NCBI GenBank assembly: GCA_003577245.1
Contig: QEVS01000007.1
Location: 55,698 to 119,697, forward strand
DNA from: a bacterium
Lineage (GTDB): Bacteria; Chloroflexota; Dehalococcoidia; Tepidiformales; Tepidiformaceae
DNA: 64,000 nucleotides
Reading direction: 5' to 3'
The notes below the pieces were generated by a model. It saw only the letters and a list, made by a program, of their open reading frames with translations. It ran no database searches and had not been told where the DNA came from. The stretch's first letter is position 1. Every line of letters starts with the position of its first letter. Both the position numbers and the translations under genes were made by a program. Positions 42,827-51,461 of the stretch are shown piece after piece.

Positions 42827-43006
42827 CTAGCGCCTGAACAGGCCTCCAAGCTTCTTGCTGATGTTGCCCCCGCCGCCACTGCCGAGGAGACTGGCGGCGG
42901 CATCAGGGTTCTTCTTCAGGTAGTCCATGACGCCGTCGACAACCTTGCTCACCTGGTCCGGCGGCAGGTTCAGCCTCTCGGCCAGCTCACTGACAAGCTT
43001 CTCCAC
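42827..43006 (-). CDS. 59-residue helical small protein next to the HerA-like ATPase
   Basis: Short gene from GTG 43006, with an AAAGGAG 8 nt upstream on the minus strand. The sequence MEKLVSELAERLNLPPDQVSK... has a helix-turn-helix-like helical half (about 1-35), an Ala/Ser/Gly linker and a basic end GLFRR. The helical pattern recalls DUF937/DUF2780-type short helical domains, but I am not sure. It lies 24 bp downstream of the HerA-like gene on the same strand, so the two are probably co-transcribed. Function unknown. Confidence 0.65.
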   Translation of the reverse strand: MEKLVSELAERLNLPPDQVSKVVDGVMDYLKKNPDAAASLLGSGGGGNISKKLGGLFRR

Positions 43007-43030
43007 GCTGATTCTCCTTTGCTGCCGGAC

Positions 43031-45316
43031 CTAGAATGCCCAGACGATTTCGTAGCGTATGAGGGCGACGTTGGTACTGGCTGGCTTCACGAGCCGCTCT
43101 TCGAAGCGCGCCGGGTCCACCGTTGCCATGTCCTCCATCTCCGTTTCCAGCTGCCGGATCTCGGCCTCCAGCTTCTCCACGCGCGCTTCGGCCGTGTTCT
43201 CCATGCGGTTCTTCGTCAGCACGCTGCCGGCCCCACTCACAGTCCGCTTCTTGCCTGTGAAGATGGATACGTTCGATAGCGCCGCCGTGGCAAGCGAAAC
43301 CCACTTCTCAAAGCGCCGCGACTTGCGCTCGCTCCGCCGGGCATCGAGCTGCATTCGCTTCGCCTGCAGGCGTTGCTCCAGCGTCGCGCGCTTGCGGGAG
43401 TGCTCGGGCGTTCCCCGGATTCGCAGCGCAAGAAGGCCGGCCGATTCTCCCGGCCGCGATACTTCCTTCGATACCGGGTCATAGAAGAGCGTAACTGCGA
43501 GCCGATCGTCGAGACGGCTGCGAAGCGCTCTTTCTATCTCCTTCGAGCCTCCCGGGCCGAGCAGCGACGCGGGAAGGTCGCCGAAGGTGAGCCCCGTAGG
43601 AGGAGAATCGGCCAGGTCAAGGTCGTCGCCCGGGAATGGATCGCCCTCAAGGGCCTCGACCACCGAGCCGGCGCCAGACAGGGGAAAGAGGAGGTCGCGG
43701 GTCGTTTCCTCTGTGAGCGCTGAACCCACCCGGTAGCGGACGGCGGCCCGCGCCAGCAGGCAGGGACTGGCCAGGTTGCCTCCATAACGGCGCCAATAGC
43801 GCGCGCCGACACCGGGCACGGTGGGCGCTACCGCCGGCGCAGGCGCATGCGCCGGGGCATCCGGGGCCTGCACGCCAGCCGGCCGGGCGCCCTGGGCGGA
43901 TGCCACGGCCTGCGGGCTTTCGAGCGTCATCCCCCGCTCGGCTGCAATCCGCCCTACCTCGTCCCTTGTGAGCGGGCCCCGCAGGTAGGACATCGCCCAG
44001 CGGGTGTGCACGAGCGATGGCGCTCCCCGGTGGATGTTGTGGACAAGAAAGACCCGCTTCTGCACTCCCGCCATCAGGCGGTCGAAGTCGAGCCCGATAT
44101 CGCTGCCGGCAAGAGCGCCCTGCACGCCCTCCCGGACGCGCGCCTGGTCCTGGGGGGTCTGGAGCCGCCCGATCGCCCAGAATCCCATGTTCGAAAGGCC
44201 TTTGTAGTCGAGGTCTACCGGGTTCTGGGTGGCCAGGAGCACGCCCACACCGAACGCGCGTGCCTGCTTGAGGAGTGTGAGCAGCGGCTTCTTCGTCGGC
44301 GGGTTCGCGGTCGGCGGGAAATAGCCGAAGATCTCGTCCATATAGACGAGACAACGGAGCTCGCCGGTTCCCGCTTGCCGGCGCATCCAGCTCCTGAGGC
44401 GATTGAGAACGAGCGCCGTGACCGACATCCGCTCCCGGTCGGCCAGGTGGGCCGTGTAGATGATGGTGAGCCGGGGCCGCCCATCGGGTGCCTGCAACCA
44501 GCGGTCAATGTCGACCGGCTCGCCCTGCCGCCAGGCTTCGAGCTGAGGTGAGGCAAGGATGCCGTTCAGGGCGAGCATCAGGTCCTGCCGCTCCCGCTCG
44601 GGATAGACGGTGTCGAGAGGGAGGGCGCCGAGGCGATCGAATGACGGCCGCGCAACCGCACCAATCAGCCCTTCGAGGGTAAGAGCCCGGCCGGCCTTCC
44701 ACGCCTCGCCGATGATGGCGTGCAGCAGGATGTATTCGCGGGAGCGGACCGGGTCGGCCTCGATATCGACAAGGCCAAGGAGAGCCGTGACCACGGCGTC
44801 AACCTGGTCGCGGAACTCTTCGGGGTCGTCCAGCGTCTCGGCCGGCGGTGGGTCGAGGCGGTCCACAAGGCTGAGGGGTATGCCCGCGGTTGAGCCGGGC
44901 GTCAGGATCCTCAAGTCGTGGCCCGCCCGGTAGCCGGTCACGTCGCCGGCCGAGATACCCCATTCGGCCAGGCCCCTGGACCACGCTGCGGCCGCGGCCA
45001 GGCCCGCTTCTTCGCGTGACTGGCCGTCCCGGCGGGCGCTGACGTCATCCACCCATGCTGTGAACCGGGCGGGTTCGAGGTGATCGAAGCAGAGCGCCAG
45101 GTTGACCAGGTCACCCTTCGGGTCGATGGCAATGACGGGGATCCCGGCCTTGAGGCACTCCTCGATAAGGACGGTGGACATCCCCGTCTTGCCCGAACCG
45201 GTCATGCCCACGATCAGGCCGTGGGTGGTCAGATCATCGGCATCGACTTCGAACCTGTCCCCGAGGGCCCGTGGCCCGGGGTCAAATGCCCTGCCGAGGT
45301 ATAGCTTCGCGCCCAA
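43031..45316 (-). CDS. HerA-like (DUF853-type) ATPase
   Basis: 761 residues from TTG 45316. Walker A GMTGSGKTG (about 37-45), a RecA-type Walker B LVYMDEIFG (about 322-330) and LLATQNPVDLDYKGLSN, an FtsK/HerA-like sensor stretch. The C-terminal part (about 520-761) includes a charged coiled-coil (AEARVEKLEAEIRQL). HerA-class ATPases act on DNA ends, often with NurA; no NurA is adjacent. DUF853 members are widespread and uncharacterised. A DUF4332 gene lies 95 bp upstream and a 59-residue gene 24 bp downstream on the same strand. Confidence 0.85.
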   Translation of the reverse strand: MGAKLYLGRAFDPGPRALGDRFEVDADDLTTHGLIVGMTGSGKTGMSTVLIEECLKAGIPVIAIDPKGDLVNLALCFDHLEPARFTAWVDDVSARRDGQSREEAGLAAAAAWSRGLAEWGISAGDVTGYRAGHDLRILTPGSTAGIPLSLVDRLDPPPAETLDDPEEFRDQVDAVVTALLGLVDIEADPVRSREYILLHAIIGEAWKAGRALTLEGLIGAVARPSFDRLGALPLDTVYPERERQDLMLALNGILASPQLEAWRQGEPVDIDRWLQAPDGRPRLTIIYTAHLADRERMSVTALVLNRLRSWMRRQAGTGELRCLVYMDEIFGYFPPTANPPTKKPLLTLLKQARAFGVGVLLATQNPVDLDYKGLSNMGFWAIGRLQTPQDQARVREGVQGALAGSDIGLDFDRLMAGVQKRVFLVHNIHRGAPSLVHTRWAMSYLRGPLTRDEVGRIAAERGMTLESPQAVASAQGARPAGVQAPDAPAHAPAPAVAPTVPGVGARYWRRYGGNLASPCLLARAAVRYRVGSALTEETTRDLLFPLSGAGSVVEALEGDPFPGDDLDLADSPPTGLTFGDLPASLLGPGGSKEIERALRSRLDDRLAVTLFYDPVSKEVSRPGESAGLLALRIRGTPEHSRKRATLEQRLQAKRMQLDARRSERKSRRFEKWVSLATAALSNVSIFTGKKRTVSGAGSVLTKNRMENTAEARVEKLEAEIRQLETEMEDMATVDPARFEERLVKPASTNVALIRYEIVWAF

Positions 45317-45411
45317 CAGGCGACCCCCACGTGTTCGTTCCTGGCAGGCTCATGGAATCTGGGGCCTGCCAGCCACCGATTGCGCCGCCGCTCCCACCGT
45401 CCGCTAAGAGC

Positions 45412-45813
45412 TCAGTAGCTGATCGCGCCGGGAAGGCTCTTCGCCTCGGTCACCCAGCTCTCGACCATGGAGGCCGTCGGCGTGCGGCGGACGAGCTTCT
45501 TTGACTCGTTGACCTCCAGGACTTTCGCCAGGAGGTTATCCGGTCTCCTCTGCGCGAGCTCCTTCACGGTGTCGACACCGGCGGCCTCGAGCAGATCGGC
45601 ATACTCAGACCCGACACCCTTGATGCGCATGAGGTCGCAATGGTTGACCCACTGCAAGATCATCTGCTCATCGATGCCTGACTTCTGTGCGAGGCTCTTC
45701 CGCCCCTGCGGGGTGGCCCCGGCCTGGAGAAGGTCATCGGTCTGCGCGACCCCTGCTGCTTTGAGCTTCTCAGCGTACACGGGGCCGATGCCTTCTACTT
45801 CGACGATATTCAT
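45412..45813 (-). CDS. DUF4332 (helix-hairpin-helix-like) protein
   Basis: 133 residues from ATG 45813 with AGGA upstream. Two HhH-like units are visible: VEGIGPVYAEKLKAAGV and IKGVGSEYADLLEAAGV. DUF4332 proteins often pair with DNA-associated enzymes, and this one precedes the HerA-like gene. It may bind DNA, but function is not established. Confidence 0.85.
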   Translation of the reverse strand: MNIVEVEGIGPVYAEKLKAAGVAQTDDLLQAGATPQGRKSLAQKSGIDEQMILQWVNHCDLMRIKGVGSEYADLLEAAGVDTVKELAQRRPDNLLAKVLEVNESKKLVRRTPTASMVESWVTEAKSLPGAISY

Positions 45814-45924
45814 TCGTTCCTACCTTACTTTGCTGGTCGCCTGGCGGGACCGGAGGGTAATTCTAAGGTCATGAAAGCGGAGAGCGCCAACCATGCCCGG
45901 TCTCGCCGGCCGGGCCCTTTCCGG

Positions 45925-47094
45925 CTAGGACCCTGCCAGCGAGCGCAGGCGGCTGACGATGCCGGGGAGAGTCTCGAGCAGGCGGTCCACATCGGCGCCG
46001 GAAGTGTCCTTGCCCACCGTGAGGCGGAGCGACGCGTGCGCGAGGTCGGGGTCGATACCCATGGCTGTCAGGACGTGAGAGGGCTCCATCGACCCGGTTG
46101 TGCACGCGCTGCCGGAGCTGGCAGCGATATCGGCGAGGTCGAGAGCAAGCAGAACGCTCTCACCCTCGACGTTGTGGAAGCAGCAGCTGAAGCTGTTCGG
46201 CAGCCTGCGCGCCGGACCCGGCGGGCCCGTGATGACCGTGCCGGGGATACGCTCGGGCAGCCCATAGAGCAGCCGGTTGCGGAGATGCAGTGCGTGCTCT
46301 GTACGCGCGGGCATCTCTTCCCAGGCCAGCTTCATGGCGGTGGCAAGTCCGGCCGCCCCGGCCACGTTTTCCGTACCAGCGCGGCGCTCCTTCTCCTGCC
46401 CTCCGCCGAACATGGTCGCCTGGAACGGCGTCCGCGCACGGACATACAGGAGTCCCACCCCTCTTGGGCCGTAGATCTTGTGGGCGGCGATACTCAGGAG
46501 ATCGGCCCCAAGCAGTTGCGGCGTTATGTCCATGGCCCCCGCGGCCTGGACCGCGTCGCTGTGCACCACGACCGCGGGGTTCCTGGCTCGTGCGATGCGG
46601 GCCGCCTCGGCCACGGGCTGGATGGTCCCCACCTCGTTGTTGGCGGCCATGATGCTCAGGAGAACTGTCTCCGGTCCCACCGCCGCTTCGAGCGCCGCGA
46701 GGTCAACCACCCCTTCGGAGTCCACCGGGAGGTAGGTCGCGGTGAAGCCTTCGCATTCGAGCTGCTCGACGGTGTGCAGCACGGCGTGGTGCTCAACCTG
46801 GGTAGTGACGATGTGGGCCCCCCGCCCGCGCGCCCGCTGGGCAAAGGCAGCGCCACGAATGGCGGCGTTATCAGCCTCGGTACCGCCACTGGTGAAGACG
46901 ATCTCGCGCGGGGCCGCGCCGAGCAGGCCGGCACAGACAGCACGGGCCTCGTCGAGCGCGTGGCGCGCCTCCTGCCCTTCGAGATAGATACTCGACGGGT
47001 TCCCCCAGTAGCGTGTGTAGACCTCCCACATGGCATCGAGAACCCGTGGGTCGGGGGGCGTGGTCGCTGCGTGGTCGAGGTAGATGCGGGACAT
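45925..47094 (-). CDS. nifS: cysteine desulfurase (IscS/NifS family)
   Basis: 389 residues from ATG 47094. PLP-dependent enzyme that takes sulfur from cysteine for Fe-S clusters or thio-tRNA. YLDHAATTPPD at the start, Lys206 in AAHKIYGPRG (PLP), and Cys331 in SGSACTTGS, the catalytic persulfide Cys. The insertion before Cys331 is short, typical of group I. A longer in-frame version from 47226 adds 44 unrelated residues. It is divergent from an A-type Fe-S carrier, which makes a small Fe-S biogenesis locus with no scaffold IscU in view. Confidence 0.93.
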   Translation of the reverse strand: MSRIYLDHAATTPPDPRVLDAMWEVYTRYWGNPSSIYLEGQEARHALDEARAVCAGLLGAAPREIVFTSGGTEADNAAIRGAAFAQRARGRGAHIVTTQVEHHAVLHTVEQLECEGFTATYLPVDSEGVVDLAALEAAVGPETVLLSIMAANNEVGTIQPVAEAARIARARNPAVVVHSDAVQAAGAMDITPQLLGADLLSIAAHKIYGPRGVGLLYVRARTPFQATMFGGGQEKERRAGTENVAGAAGLATAMKLAWEEMPARTEHALHLRNRLLYGLPERIPGTVITGPPGPARRLPNSFSCCFHNVEGESVLLALDLADIAASSGSACTTGSMEPSHVLTAMGIDPDLAHASLRLTVGKDTSGADVDRLLETLPGIVSRLRSLAGS

Positions 47095-47160
47095 GTCAGG
47101 GAAAGCGTATCTGCCTGCACACTGCCACGTCACCCCTCCTGGGGGCACGGTTAAGAAGCG

Positions 47161-47190
47161 TGGACGGGCGTCGCGAGCAACGGCTATACT
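47161..47190 (+). promoter_or_regulatory. promoter for the A-type Fe-S carrier gene
   Basis: -35-like TGGACG (47161-47166), 18 nt spacer, -10 TATACT (47185-47190); leader about 52 nt. The -10 lies in a CTAT-N7-ATAG dyad (47184-47198). Confidence 0.5.
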
Positions 47191-47248
47191 TTCAATAGTG
47201 TTGACGCCGGGACCGGCGCGACGCATTCAATCAGCCAATGGAGGCAGC

Positions 47249-47635
47249 ATGACACTCGAATCCGAGGCCCCGGTCGCCCTGGTTAACATCACCGAACGCG
47301 CCGCCGAAAAGGCAAAAGCACTGCTCGCCGCTCGCGAAGTCCCCGATGGCGCCTTGCGCGTCTTCGTCGCCGGTGGCGGATGCTCTGGCTACCAGTACGG
47401 AATGGCCATTGCCCGCGCCAGTGAGACTGACGACATCGTCCTGGAGCAGTTCGGCGTGCGCCTCGTGGTCGATCCGGAAAGCGCGCAGTACCTCGAAGGC
47501 GCGGAAATCGATTACGTCGACGACATCATGAAGAGCGGCTTCAGCATCTTCAACCCGAACGCCACGAAGAGCTGCGCCTGCGGGTCGAGCTTCCAGACCG
47601 AGGACGGGTCGGGCCAGCCGCGCGCCTGCTGCTAG
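47249..47635 (+). CDS. erpA: A-type iron-sulfur carrier (IscA/ErpA family)
   Basis: 128 residues from ATG 47249 with GGAGG 4-5 nt upstream. The three cluster cysteines of HesB/IscA proteins are present: Cys45 in GGGCSGYQYG, and Cys109 and Cys111 in SCACGSSF. It delivers [2Fe-2S]/[4Fe-4S] clusters to apo-proteins. The wide N-terminal LESEAPVALVNITERA region is a little longer than in E. coli. It is followed by an intrinsic terminator at 47661-47694 and is divergent from the cysteine desulfurase. ErpA versus IscA cannot be told apart. Confidence 0.9.
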   Translation: MTLESEAPVALVNITERAAEKAKALLAAREVPDGALRVFVAGGGCSGYQYGMAIARASETDDIVLEQFGVRLVVDPESAQYLEGAEIDYVDDIMKSGFSIFNPNATKSCACGSSFQTEDGSGQPRACC

Positions 47636-47660
47636 GCTCTTTCATTCAGCCAGAATAGGA

Positions 47661-47694
47661 AGAGGGGCGGCCACCTGGGAGCCGCCCCTCTTTT
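47661..47694 (+). terminator. rho-independent terminator after the Fe-S carrier gene
   Basis: AGAGGGGCGGC (47661-47671) pairs perfectly with GCCGCCCCTCT (47681-47691) across a 9-nt loop and is followed by TTTT (47691-47694). This is the clearest intrinsic terminator in the window. Confidence 0.9.
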
Positions 47695-47737
47695 CATCAC
47701 CTGACGCCGGACACGGGGCGGTGTGGCGTGCCGGGAG

Positions 47738-48391
47738 TTAGAGAAGGTTCCGGCTCAGGTCCACGTAGCTGGTCAGGAACACCATCGTCTCGCGCGTGGC
47801 CTTGCGAAGGCGAGCGAACTCGGTGTCCTGCATCGCCATCTCGTCGAACTTCTCGAGCTCAGCCAGGCTGTCGAACTCAGCGACGATCGAGACGCCGGAC
47901 GTCTGGCCCGTGAGCGATGACCAGACGCTGGTGGTGGCTTCAATCCCGCGCTTCTTCTGGTAGTCGAGAGCGGTGGAGATGGACATGACGAACTCCCGGT
48001 GCCTGCCGGGCAGGTGCTCGCCGCGGAGCGTTCGCATGTACTTCCGCGGGGCAGTGGCCTCTTCACTCGAGATGAGCCCTTCAGAGTGGTAGGAGAGGCG
48101 GTGGATGGTGACCTGCGTGGCGTCGTAGATCATCTGGGAGCGAACGGCCTTACGCACGGAGGCGAAACGGGCATCCTCTGTTGCGAGGTCGGTGAAGCGC
48201 TCGAGGTCGTTGAGCGTGTTGAAGTCGCTGGCAATGATGACCGAGTTCGTCTGGCCCGTCATGGATCCCCAGACCGTCGTGCGCGCGCGGATACCGCGTT
48301 CGTCCTGGTGCTGGATCGATTCGCGCATGGCTTCGAGGAACGCGGACGTCTTGCCACGCTCAACGATGCCCTGGAGGATTCTTCGGTACAT
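47738..48391 (-). CDS. tandem-duplicated NIPSNAP/ABM-like protein
   Basis: 217 residues consisting of two similar halves (about 1-100 and 112-217). Each half has the pattern RGIxA/RxxTxVWxSxTGQTxxVxIxxxF followed by L(N/A)xLExFxxLA: GIRARTTVWGSMTGQTNSVI versus GIEATTSVWSSLTGQTSGVS. The fold is probably dimeric alpha/beta ferredoxin-like, as in NIPSNAP or ABM proteins. Function unknown. A TAGACT -10 lies at 48448-48443. The two halves have clearly diverged, implying old duplication. Confidence 0.72.
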   Translation of the reverse strand: MYRRILQGIVERGKTSAFLEAMRESIQHQDERGIRARTTVWGSMTGQTNSVIIASDFNTLNDLERFTDLATEDARFASVRKAVRSQMIYDATQVTIHRLSYHSEGLISSEEATAPRKYMRTLRGEHLPGRHREFVMSISTALDYQKKRGIEATTSVWSSLTGQTSGVSIVAEFDSLAELEKFDEMAMQDTEFARLRKATRETMVFLTSYVDLSRNLL

Positions 48392-48490
48392 CAGCGCTCC
48401 CGGGAAGGGTAGTCGCGCGGCGCTCCCACCGCGCGGAACCGTAGTCTAGCAGATCGAGTGCGCAGCGAACGGCACGCTTTCAATGGGGGC

Positions 48491-48496
48491 TATACT
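48491..48496 (+). promoter_or_regulatory. -10 hexamer TATACT for the DUF3303-like gene
   Basis: TATACT ends 7 nt before ATG 48504; leaderless arrangement. Confidence 0.5.
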
Positions 48497-48503
48497 CTGG
48501 GGC

Positions 48504-48815
48504 ATGCAGCTCTACGTGGCCTATTTCAAGTTCAAGCCCGGCGTGAATCCGCTAATGGGGCTGGCCGCTTTCGAGCGTCGAAAGACCTTCGAACATCCGC
48601 GGCAGGCGAATGTGCTGGGCGAATTCTGGGTGAACGCACCCGCCGATTTGCCGCAGGTGGTTCTCATCTGGGAAGCCGAGGACGAGGGCCCCGGCGACTA
48701 CTACGAGGCCGCCTGGGGGGACGTGTTCGACATCACCATTTCCCAGGCAACCCGGCCGGTTACCGAGATCCCTGAGGATCTCCCGGCCAACCTCAAAGAG
48801 CTTGCCGGGCCATAG
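48504..48815 (+). CDS. DUF3303-like small protein
   Basis: 103 residues from ATG 48504, chosen over an ATG 21 nt upstream because the latter overlaps the -10. YVAYFKFKPGVNPLMG, GEFWVNAPADLPQVVLIWEAEDEG and DYYEAAWGDVFDITI suggest the DUF3303 ferredoxin-like dimer fold. No catalytic residues evident. Short intergenic regions separate it from a divergent NIPSNAP-like gene and a convergent enoyl-CoA hydratase gene. Confidence 0.7.
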   Translation: MQLYVAYFKFKPGVNPLMGLAAFERRKTFEHPRQANVLGEFWVNAPADLPQVVLIWEAEDEGPGDYYEAAWGDVFDITISQATRPVTEIPEDLPANLKELAGP

Positions 48816-48877
48816 CGATTGCGCTCGCGGGCAGCGGCCGGGAGCCGGCCTGAAGCTGGCCCCCGGCTCGTCCTGGA

Positions 48878-49678
48878 TTAGCGCCCTTTGAACCGGGGTT
48901 CCCGGCGCTCGGCGAAGGCGGCGATACCTTCCTTGAAGTCCTGGCTCTGGAAGAGCGGCAGGAGCTGCAGGAAGATGTGGTCCACCGCCGTCTCGAAGGT
49001 CTCGTCCATGCCGAGACGCATCATCCTCTTGGTGGCCTGGACGCTCAGGGGAGCGTTGTTGGCGATCCGGATCGCCATCTTCATTGTCTCCGCCATGAGG
49101 TCGTCGTGCTTCACCACGACGTTCACAAGCCCCACCTCGAGCGACTTCTGGGCGTCCAGCACATCGCCGAGGAAGGCGACTTCGGCGGCCTTCGCCCAGC
49201 CGAGCAGGCGCGGCAGGTACCAGCAGCCGCCCGACTCGGGCAGAACGCCACGGCGGGCGAAGACGGCACCCATTTTGGCGTTCTCGCTCGCGATGCGAAT
49301 GTCACAGCCGAGCGCAAGGTCCATGCCATAGCCCGCGGCGGCGCCGTTGAGCGCGCAGATGACCGGCTTGTCCATGCGATTGATGACGACCGGCGGGGAA
49401 TTGTGAAGATCAAAGAGCTGGTAGCCGCGCAGGGCGCTGCCGATACCATCTCCGGACGACTCCGCCTTGAGGTCGAGGCCCGAACAGAAGCCGCGTCCGG
49501 CGCCGGTAAGGACCACGACCCGCACCTCGGGATCGATGTTCGCCCGTTGCAGAGTGGTTGCCAGCGCGCCCAGCATGGGGCCGCTGATGGCGTTCATCCG
49601 GTCCGGGCGGTTGAGGGTGAGGGTGAGGATGTTCGCATCGAGCTCGGCAAGGAGCTCTTCGGTGCCGGTGTCGTACAC
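48878..49678 (-). CDS. enoyl-CoA hydratase/isomerase (crotonase) family protein
   Basis: 266 residues from GTG 49678, the start supported by GGAGAG 7 nt upstream and by family length. NRPDRMNAISGPMLGAL, GAGRGFCSGLDLK and ALNGAAAGYGMDLALGCDIRIA mark the crotonase oxyanion hole and CoA-binding loop. Acts on an enoyl-CoA; substrate unknown. It stands alone on the minus strand, followed by an envelope gene. Confidence 0.87.
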   Translation of the reverse strand: MYDTGTEELLAELDANILTLTLNRPDRMNAISGPMLGALATTLQRANIDPEVRVVVLTGAGRGFCSGLDLKAESSGDGIGSALRGYQLFDLHNSPPVVINRMDKPVICALNGAAAGYGMDLALGCDIRIASENAKMGAVFARRGVLPESGGCWYLPRLLGWAKAAEVAFLGDVLDAQKSLEVGLVNVVVKHDDLMAETMKMAIRIANNAPLSVQATKRMMRLGMDETFETAVDHIFLQLLPLFQSQDFKEGIAAFAERREPRFKGR

Positions 49679-49756
49679 GGGCGGTCTCTCCAATCCAGTC
49701 AAAAGTTTGAGCAGGTTGAGTGTGTCATCGCGCAGGCCACCCTGCAACGGCGCCGG

Positions 49757-50617
49757 TCAACGCTGAAGCAGGTACTCGCGCAGGGTGAGTCCGCTTTTGT
49801 GCACCTTTGCGGCAACCTCCACGCCGACGTAGCGGATGTGCCACGACTCGTGGGCGTAGCCTGTCACCGCTTCCTTGCCTTCGGGGTAGCTGATGATGAA
49901 CCCGTGCTTCCAGGAGTTCGCGGCCAGCCAATCCGCTTCTGCCGTGCCGGTGAAGTCCTCCAGGAAGTGGCCGGGGAAACCGACGTCGGCCGTGGTGCCG
50001 AGCTGGTGCTCGCTGTGGCCCGCCCGGGCACTGGTTCGCTCCGCGTAGGCAAGGCCGTTCACCCGCACCCAGTAATCGAACAGCTCCACCTGGGTCGCGT
50101 AGCTGCGGAAGGAGCTGTTGACGTAGAGGTGAAAGCCGGCGCTCTCGGCGGCCGCGAAGAGCTTTCGAATCGCGGCCGCTGTCTCGCGCCGCAGGCTCTG
50201 GGTGCCCTCAGCCGAGATCGAAGCCGGCAGCGCCTCCAGGTCGTCCGGTTCGCAATCGGGCGCAAGGCTGTGCTCCTTGTCGAGCGGCGCGAGGATATCA
50301 CCGCAGGGCAGGAGTCTCGCGTAGCCCGTGGGTACGGCGGTGGCGGTTGCCGATGGCTGCCCGGAGGGGGCAGTCCCGGTGGCCGTTGCCTGCTCGGTGG
50401 GGGCCGCCACAGCCGGGACAGGGTCGTCGCCGCCGAAGCGGCTGACGAGCACAAGAATGAGAACTACCACACTCGCCCCAACCGCGAACAGAGAGCCGAT
50501 GAACGCCGGGTACCAGGGCCCCTTGCCGGCCTTTGGGCGGGCTTTTGTTACGCCTTGGCCGTGGCCCTTGCGGACACGAGTCCGGGGTTGCGAGGGCTTC
50601 CGTGCTGCGTCGGCCAC
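49757..50617 (-). CDS. membrane-anchored VanY-type D-Ala-D-Ala carboxypeptidase
   Basis: 286 residues from GTG 50617. Basic cytoplasmic start, one membrane helix (about 36-62), Thr/Ala/Pro-rich linker (65-95), then a VanY/peptidase M15 domain (about 120-280). Its zinc ligands appear in SEHQLGTTADVGF (SxHxxGxAxD), and HESWHIRYVG is the second set. It trims D-Ala from peptidoglycan stem peptides outside the membrane. A TACAGT -10 (50630-50625) ends 7 nt before the start, so it may be leaderless. Confidence 0.87.
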   Translation of the reverse strand: MADAARKPSQPRTRVRKGHGQGVTKARPKAGKGPWYPAFIGSLFAVGASVVVLILVLVSRFGGDDPVPAVAAPTEQATATGTAPSGQPSATATAVPTGYARLLPCGDILAPLDKEHSLAPDCEPDDLEALPASISAEGTQSLRRETAAAIRKLFAAAESAGFHLYVNSSFRSYATQVELFDYWVRVNGLAYAERTSARAGHSEHQLGTTADVGFPGHFLEDFTGTAEADWLAANSWKHGFIISYPEGKEAVTGYAHESWHIRYVGVEVAAKVHKSGLTLREYLLQR

Positions 50618-50624
50618 GAACGCT

Positions 50625-50630
50625 ACTGTA
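50625..50630 (-). promoter_or_regulatory. -10 hexamer TACAGT for the VanY-like gene
   Basis: On the minus strand TACAGT ends 7 nt before GTG 50617. Confidence 0.4.
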
Positions 50631-50642
50631 GCGCGGGACGCC

Positions 50643-51461
50643 CTACCGGTCGCCAGCGGCCGGGGTTCCGCTCAAGGCCGACCGGGGGTCGCGCAGCACG
50701 TCGTCTACGAAGGCGCGCAGGAGTGCATTCGTCACCTGTGGCTGTTCAAGCTCGAAGAAGTGCCCGGCGCCCGCCACCGGCTCCTGGCGGACGAACATCG
50801 TCATCTCTCGCAGGCGTTCGGGGTCGCCGAGAGGGGTTGCCCCCCAGACGGCCATGAGCGGCTTCTTGTCGGCCTCTTTGATTAGTTCTTCCAGGCGCTG
50901 GACAAAGACCTCGCCGTTCGAAACCATGCCGGCAGCCACCTCCGCCGGGCAGGAAAGCATGGTGTTGAGGGCGTGGGTGCGAATGTCATGGGGCGTGTCT
51001 TCTACAAAGAACGTCTCGATCATGTTCCGCATGGGCTCCATCGACCCGGCGGCCGCGACCGCTTCGGACGCTCCCTGGAGGCCGCCCCCGCCCGCAGCCG
51101 TGAGTGGCGAATCGCCCAGGACGATGCCCCGGACCAGTTCGGGGCGCCGGTCGTTGAGCAGGAGTGCCACCAGCCCGCCCAGGCTGTGCCCGGCGATAAT
51201 TGCGGGCCCAATGCCGCGCGCCTCCATGATGGCAGCAACGTCATCGGCGGCGGTGGTGGTGTCGTAGGGCGGCACCGCGCTTGAGCCTCCACGCCCGCGG
51301 AGGTTGATGGCGAGGCACCGGTGGTCTCCCTTCAGGCCGTCGATCTGCGGCTGCCAGAAGGTGTGATCGCAACACCACCCATGGATGAACACGAACGGCG
51401 GGTCGCCGTGGCCTTCGTCGACACACTCAAACGCCACGCCGCGGACATTCACGCTGATCAT
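50643..51461 (-). CDS. alpha/beta hydrolase
   Basis: 272 residues from ATG 51461. HGWCCDHTFW oxyanion loop region, GHSLGGLVALLL nucleophile elbow (Ser about 94), Asp in the cap-following region and GAGHFFELEQP with the catalytic His. Substrate unknown. The start overlaps the stop of the upstream hydrolase gene by 4 bp, so the two are translationally coupled. Confidence 0.85.
   Translation of the reverse strand: MISVNVRGVAFECVDEGHGDPPFVFIHGWCCDHTFWQPQIDGLKGDHRCLAINLRGRGGSSAVPPYDTTTAADDVAAIMEARGIGPAIIAGHSLGGLVALLLNDRRPELVRGIVLGDSPLTAAGGGGLQGASEAVAAAGSMEPMRNMIETFFVEDTPHDIRTHALNTMLSCPAEVAAGMVSNGEVFVQRLEELIKEADKKPLMAVWGATPLGDPERLREMTMFVRQEPVAGAGHFFELEQPQVTNALLRAFVDDVLRDPRSALSGTPAAGDR

Noticed and set aside
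45871..47154. Plus-strand frame of 427 residues opposite the cysteine desulfurase
   Set aside because: The minus-strand protein has the PLP Lys and catalytic Cys; the plus frame has no recognisable features.
48977..50857. Plus-strand frame of 626 residues through the enoyl-CoA hydratase, VanY and hydrolase genes
   Set aside because: Overlaps three recognised minus-strand genes and has no domain; antisense artefact.
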